64,000 nt of DNA from Protea cynaroides (Eukaryota > Streptophyta > Magnoliopsida > Proteales > Proteaceae): contig CM053271.1 in the NCBI GenBank assembly GCA_028583415.1, positions 85,619,789 through 85,683,788 on the forward strand, written 5' to 3'. Positions 58,514-64,000 of the stretch are shown here, piece by piece; the first letter of the stretch is position 1; the number at the start of each line of letters is the position of its first letter. The notes under the pieces were generated by a model. It was not told the origin of the DNA. It searched no databases and saw only the letters and a program-made list of their open reading frames with translations. The translations under genes were made by a program, and so were the position numbers.

Positions 58514-58997
58514 GCTATGGTGCTGCTTCATCAGTCCTTTCTCATGTTCCTGGTTGAGCTTGATGATTATAATTCACAAGTGCTTTTAGCAATCACGGCC
58601 TGATTTCATGCGAATTTTTTATTTGCTATTTATTTATTCATTTATTTTTTTGGTTCACACTTAAAATCGAGGGTTCTATTTGATGAGTAAATATGACCTT
58701 CACTTATTTATAGAAAATCAAGTTGGTGATTATTTTTTTTTGGTTTGTGGCTTCCATTTTTTTATAGGGGTTGGAAGATTTCAACCTTTTAGGCTTCTAG
58801 GTGGGGGGCTGTAGCTTTTTTATCCCACTTGAATCCCAATTCTCCTAACATAACTTTATTGTGATCTTTGTATATGGTTGTACAGGGAGTTTTGAGCAAT
58901 AGTATCTGATGCCATGTGATAGAGCTCTAATTATTATATAAAAAATTCGACTTACTCTCACTTTATTGTGTGTTGGAACTAATGAGTATTGGAAGCT
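58514..58997. other. Intergenic DNA, nothing recognised
   Basis: T-rich spacer between the solo LTR and the MITE. Confidence 0.5.
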
Positions 58998-59000
58998 TTA

Positions 59001-59986
59001 GGGGGTGTTTGGTAACACTCCAGAAGTTGGATTCTGACTTCTGGAACATAAATGGAGTAGAAGCCTATTTGGTAACCCGGTTCGGACTTCTGGAGAATCC
59101 ATGAGTGAACCGGCTCCAAATAAGCTCTAGAATCCAATTTTTTGGAGCATCAAATAGATGTTTTTTGACTGCAAAGCACAATTTTGGAGTAAAAATTACC
59201 CTACACCACTACTACCACTACCACCACCACAACCCACCAGCCACCAACCACCACCCACCACCGCCACCACCCACTGCCACCACCACCACACTGCCACCAC
59301 CCACCGCCACCACTACCCACCACTACTACCACCACTACCATCCTCAATCACCACCCACCGCCACCTACCATCGCCACCACCACCAGGCACTGATCACCAA
59401 CCACCGCCACCACCACCAGCCACCAACCACCGCCACCACCACCTACTAGCATCACCAACTATCACCCACCACCACCGCCACCACCACCACCCCCCGTCTC
59501 CATCACCACCAACCACCCACCACCGCCACCGCCACCACCATCCACTACCACCCACTGCCACCTACTATCGCCACCACCACCAGCCACCAACCACCACCAC
59601 CAGCACCCACCACCACCCACCACCACCACCACCACCAACTATCTCCCACCACCACCGCCACCACCATCCACCACCAACCACCGCCACCACCACCCACCAC
59701 CTCCACCAACTATCACCCACCACCACTGCCACCACCCTCCACCACCACCACCCACCCACCACCACCCTTCACCACCACCTCCCACCCACCATCACCGTCA
59801 CCAACCATCACCATTCACCACTAGTGCCACCATCCACCACCCACCAACACCATTTTGGAGTTCATGACCAAATTAGGTTAACAAACATGTTTCTACTCCC
59901 ATATACTCCTGAATCCTTTTGAAGTTGGAGTAGAAATTTGAACCAGAAGTAAGAATCCCAGAGTTGAAGTTTTAACAAATAGCCCC
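59001..59986. mobile_element. Tourist-like MITE with an internal CCACCR array
   Basis: Begins GGGGGTGTTTGGTAAC, ends GTTAAAA-side ACAAATAGCCCC, and is flanked by TTA on both sides (58998-59000 and 59987-59989). A 3-bp TTA duplication and GGG..TGTTTGGT termini are typical of PIF/Harbinger (Tourist) elements. The ends pair imperfectly over about 45 bp, including TTCTGACTTCTGG against CCAGAAGTAAGAA. Without the array it would be about 330 bp, a normal MITE size. No transposase. Confidence 0.7.
59205..59855. repeat. CCACCR low-complexity array
   Basis: About 650 bp of CCACCA, CCACCG and CACCAC words with slightly longer units (ACCGCCACCACC, CAACCACC). Open frames on both strands (His/Pro/Thr one way, Gly/Trp/Val the other) are artefacts. 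Confidence 0.9.
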
Positions 59987-59989
59987 TTA

Positions 59990-60875
59990 GTATACAGAAA
60001 ATTGTCAGCTCACTGGCATTTTGGCTCTCAAGTCATTGAATAAAGGTCAATGGTTGCAGTTCAATTCATCATCATGGTCCTTTAAGCACTGTTTTTTTCA
60101 AGTTCTTGAATATTCTTTCAGAAGTTAAGGCTGACAACTTTAAAGAGCACATCTTCAAATTAATTCAAAGGGATCTCTAATATATTCTTCTCCAGGGAGT
60201 ACCTTGTTACAATAAGAGACCTGTTACAATAAGACTTGTAACAAGGGTCTGTGAAAAACTCCATGTAATTTCATGAATGTTTCATTATTATTTTTTTTTT
60301 GATAAAACATGAATGTTTCATTAAGAATGAAAGAAAGAAGCACTCGGACATAGAAAATAGGCCAATCTTTAGATTTTCTTTATTTATTAATTTAAAAGAA
60401 AAACATTTTTTTTTATTTTTTGCCTTTTTATACTTGGGTGCATTTGGTTGCCAACCGAATTTGTAAGTTAACGTTGTTACCTTACGTACAATTAGGTGGT
60501 GTTGTAATAAAAAAAAATCTAAGGATTTAATTTCACAATTAGGAGAGGAGGTATTGGGGTTGTGTCATGTATTATGTGGCGTTTATGCATTTAATTGGTC
60601 TTGTGTATGTTATTTAGGTTGAGCTAAGATCATTACATTTACAAGGTTGTGAGAGTAGGGTTTCTAAGCAGCCTATATTTTGTCTCTGTTAGAAAAATCT
60701 TAGGTAAAAACAAGTGGATCATTTTGTGAGGGGGAGAGATATGCAGAGTTTTTCTTGGTGAATAAGAAAATTCTTTGATTATCTAGTGCGGATGTAAGCA
60801 TCCACATAGAGTGTTGAACTATGATAAATCCTCATGTTTATGTAATGGTTGCTTGGTTTTTTCTCTTGTTTACCA

Positions 60876-60921
<46 letters not shown>

Positions 60922-61190
60922 CCAGAAACCCAATGACAGGGATGGAAAAAGACCCAATGATCAGGGTGAGAGGTATTTAAGTGATGTGTCCAAGGGTAAA
61001 GAAAAGAAATTACAAGAATACTTTGTAACTGATTTAATTATAAACAGGTTTTCCTTTTATATTTATAGGGTTCACCGTCATTCGGCTACATGCAGCCTGA
61101 ACCAGTATCTCAACCAATGGGAAGGATGCGTCAAGAATCCGACAAAGAGGGCAAAGGCATAATTTCACAGGAGCTGGGAGAGGACATATA
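59990..61190. other. Intergenic DNA with (GA)n microsatellite
   Basis: A (GA)n tract of about 19 units lies at 60880-60918. Nothing else recognised. Confidence 0.6.
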
Positions 61191-61700
61191 CGCACAATCG
61201 GACAAAGAACTTAGGGAAATTTTCACGTAGTACCCAAATACTTTGCGAAACATCACCTACCACCCAAGTTTCTTAAAAACATCACCTACCACCCAAAATT
61301 CTCAAATGTTTATCAAAAAGACCCAAAGCCTTATGACAGAGCCGTTAGATGCTGATGTCAGCAGCTAACAAATTCTAGATTGACAGTAATACCCTTATTG
61401 TAAAGGAAAAGGTCAAGTTTAACCTTAGTTATTTTTAACCCTATCCCCAAATCATCTTCTTCTTCCTCTATGTTTCTCTGCAACATTTTATCAAAAATAA
61501 AAAATAAAAAATCCTCTACAACTGCAATGAAACTCTGCACTGATTGCTCCACCTCCATACATAGGGATCTGATTTCCAGATACCACCACTGCCACCGTTT
61601 TCTGGCTCTTCCTTGATATACTCGATTGTGAATATGAGAGACACGAGAGACCCCTTTTTTTAATAGCCAAAGCATCCCCAACCTTAGCTAAGTTAAACTA
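61191..61700. other. Unassigned DNA with a short direct repeat
   Basis: AACATCACCTACCACCCAA occurs twice at about 61250-61305. It may be the edge of a transposon (Mutator-like ends in plants can look like this), but I find no partner end. Confidence 0.3.
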
Positions 61701-61729
61701 TAAAACTTGCCCCCAAATTTCCCTACCAA

Positions 61730-63296
61730 TTTGGACCGTCGCATGTGCTAGGTCTTGCCATGTCAACAGCTGATGGACCCGATGGATACGTCCGAGTATT
61801 AGGTAAGGATTCTACCCAGACCTATTAATGTTTTAGCAGACCTTGGGTGGGTTCAATACTCCTACCAATGCATGGGGCCTGATACACTAAAGCCAGGGTT
61901 GTATTTAGGCCCTACTGGTGGCACAACCGACAGATGAGCCAACTGGCTACCTGCCGCAGGCTCATCTGTGTAGGACATCATTTCTCTCTTTGGGTCTATA
62001 AATAGAGATCCAAGGTCTCATTTAATCTAAAATCGTGGGAGAGGGAGCTATTGCTTGGAGCTTTGGAGAAACTTGGAAGAAGCTTGAAGCTCAAGCCTTG
62101 GAACATCCTTCCATCTCAAGTAGGTTTCCCAACCTCTTTCCCTTACCATATGGTAGTTACCACCTTAATGGTGGTGGTTTGCCACCATTAATGGCCACCA
62201 TAAATGGGGGCCATCAAACCCTAGAACTTTGGTTAAGAACCTATACACTTCCAATGGAGGTGTTATTTAATGCAGTAACACCAATAAGGGTGGGGAGAAT
62301 GTTCCCCACCAAAAATTTGTGGAAATGAATGAGTTAGGAAAGCCAATCCCCAACTTAAACATCATCTTCCCTGCTTAGTTTGGTTTTCTAGACTCAACTG
62401 GCAGACCCAAGCCGACGGATGGGGCAATAGCTCTTGCCCCCAGCTCTAGTACTTGACCTTGGGGTTTGGTCAAGGATGGAGCCGGTAGGGCTCTAATCCA
62501 CCGCCAAACCATACCCTTATTATATTCATGGCTGAGCTCAGCCAGTAGACAAGCCAATGGCACACACTGCCGGACCATTGTCCATCGGCTCAGCTCATGG
62601 GTCTGGTAAGGCTTATGATACTGGTTAGGCCTTCATCTTATTTGTTGGTGGCATGAGCAGTAGCCTAGTAGGCTGACTCACTCAAATTGGGTTCTTATGA
62701 ACCTTTGGCTTAGCCGGAAGATGCTAACTAGTGACACTTACCGCTGGGGCTCTCATCCGTAGCTTTGGCTACTGTTATCCCTTTTAATATCCAAATCCTT
62801 TGGGGTCCCATCGTAGGGTTCTTGGATTGTCTTGGGACCCTCATAACGTTATGTTGGATGAGTCCACACTAGTTTAAAAGCTATCTAACCAATATATGAA
62901 ATTTTATGCACATGTTTAGGTAAACCGATGTGGGATCTCGAAGTGAAGTCTTCTGCCAATTTCTAGTACTGCAATACTTCAGTGCCTACAGGTGAAGGGT
63001 TGGGTCTGTAGTTTAATAGATATTATTTATGTCTGTTGTGTGAATTATAACATGCCATGCTTAACTGGGAATATCTGAGCATGCATTTGCATAAATAACT
63101 ATATATAATGTGTGATGATTGTAGTTGTTTAGTTTGTGTAATATGCGGGCATTGAGGAGACTGGTGTTGCATGGTCACATAAATCCTGCTTGTATAGTCA
63201 GCATCCTAGTCAGGACATAGTGACTCAATGGGGATGGGGGACTGGGGGTCTCCGCTTGTATGTGGTCTCCTTACTTTATGTTGTGCACATGATTAG

Positions 63297-63333
<37 letters not shown>

Positions 63334-64000
63334 CACCATGGTTTCTAAACCCTTGCCAATAGGGGGTTAGGTACTGGCATAGGCCCATTTCCCCAGATGT
63401 TGATGGCAGTGTGAGATGGGAGGAGTCCAGCAGTCATCTACTGACTGAGGTTGCCAAGAGGGGGCCTATCCTGAGGGGTGACGAGCTATTGATTAGTCTG
63501 GGATCTATCTTGGGATCAGTAGTGCCATTGATTAGTCCAGGGTTCATCTTGGGATCAGTGGCGGTTCACCCGTGGAATGTGAAGGTTACGGTTTGGGGCT
63601 TAGCTAGGGGGAGGGGGTAACAAAGTACTGATTAGTCTGGGATTTGTTTCAGGATCAATGGTGCCAATGATTAGTCCTGGGTCCATCTCAGGATTAGCGG
63701 TGTACCTTTGAGGTGCAAGAGGTTGTGGTTCAGGATTGTGGCCATTGCATTTACTTAACCTTATGTATGAGTGTTGGAAGCCACGGTCTTGTCTGTGGTG
63801 GAATCTCTAGATGGCACTATCAAAACCATTACACCATGACTTAATTAATGAACTGCATTTTCATTCACTTGTATGTGCATTTAACATTTGATCTCTAGCA
63901 TGCATGTGCATTGATACTTGATTCCTCACTAAGTTGGGATGGGAGCTTACCCCTCGATTTTGATTTTATTTTCAGATGCTATTGTAGGTGTCACACCTCA
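61730..64000 (+). mobile_element. Diverged chromovirus-type LTR, cut by window end
   Basis: Sense plus. TATAAATAG at 61997-62005; AAGGCTTATGATACTGG and stepwise similarity to the body of the other LTRs (CTCACTAAGTTGG, GGAGCTTACCCCTCG). A (TA)n tract lies at 63303-63330. At 63971-63997 an acceptor-like TTTTCAG precedes GATGCTATTGTAGGTGTCAC, which matches the start of the mini-ORF (DAIVGVT). The left boundary is uncertain. Confidence 0.5.
63491..63710. repeat. 39-bp units in two pairs
   Basis: GATTAGTCTGGGATCTATCT-type units start at 63491, 63530, 63630 and 63669. Within each pair the period is 39 bp; the pairs are about 139 bp apart. They lie inside the diverged LTR. Confidence 0.8.

Noticed and set aside
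59105..59922. 254-codon His/Pro/Thr-rich frame
   Set aside because: Lies in the CCACCR array; both strands are open because of composition.
62035..62328. 97-codon frame MGEGAIAWSFG
   Set aside because: Lies just downstream of the TATA box inside a diverged LTR; the frame is not matched in other LTRs.

Overview
This 64 kb window is nuclear DNA from a flowering plant. I cannot resolve the lineage. It is almost entirely layered LTR retrotransposons, plus small gene relics. The marks of a plant nuclear genome are Ty3 chromoviruses with a C-terminal chromodomain and an initiator-Met-tRNA primer site, a Copia element, a Tourist-type MITE, decayed fragments of chorismate mutase and of a FAR1-like protein, and a nuclear-type tRNA-Ile(UAU). 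I see no intact host protein-coding gene.

Left part (1-39959), a nest at least four levels deep. The base is an old plus-strand chromovirus (element H). Its gag-pol is split into 346-554, 22118-24018 and 35986-37743, and its 3' LTR is 37770-39959. Two LTRs of a second, large-LTR Ty3 family (Tat/Ogre-like; T1 ending at 345, T2 spanning 555-22117) lie in H's gag. T2 was hit by a full-length chromovirus (element A, 1211-16238, target-site duplication GATAG) and by a chromovirus solo LTR (18560-20877, duplication GTAGC). The 3' LTR of A was then hit by another Tat-like LTR (T3, 1664-6131, duplication ACATC). A second full-length chromovirus (element B, 24019-35980, duplication TTACT) sits in H's RNase H/integrase region.

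Elements A and B are minus-strand. In transcription order each has a 5' LTR, a Met-tRNA primer site, a cargo gene on the opposite strand with a conserved intron, gag (deleted in A), protease, RT, RNase H, integrase, chromodomain, a polypurine tract and a 3' LTR. Both polyproteins are broken by stops and frameshifts, so neither is autonomous. The cargo protein resembles the family often annotated as putative plant transposon protein. The chromovirus LTRs also share a 45-codon open frame behind a splice-acceptor-like site, kept without indels in the close copies. These two are the most novel-looking signals here.

Middle part (40476-54331). A diverged chromovirus LTR abuts the last exon of a chorismate mutase pseudogene. 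Then come a FAR1/MULE SWIM-domain relic, a MITE-like and a TRIM-like element, and a minus-strand Copia element (47444-54331). The Copia element has lost its RT, carries a chromovirus LTR unit (48246-50650) and is broken by a truncated Tat-like LTR (51061-51873).

Right part (54332-64000) is sparse: the tRNA gene at 55369-55442, an internally deleted chromovirus solo LTR (57122-58513), a Tourist-like MITE swollen by a CCACCR repeat (59001-59986), and a diverged LTR running off the window end. All family assignments come from reading motifs; none was checked against a database.
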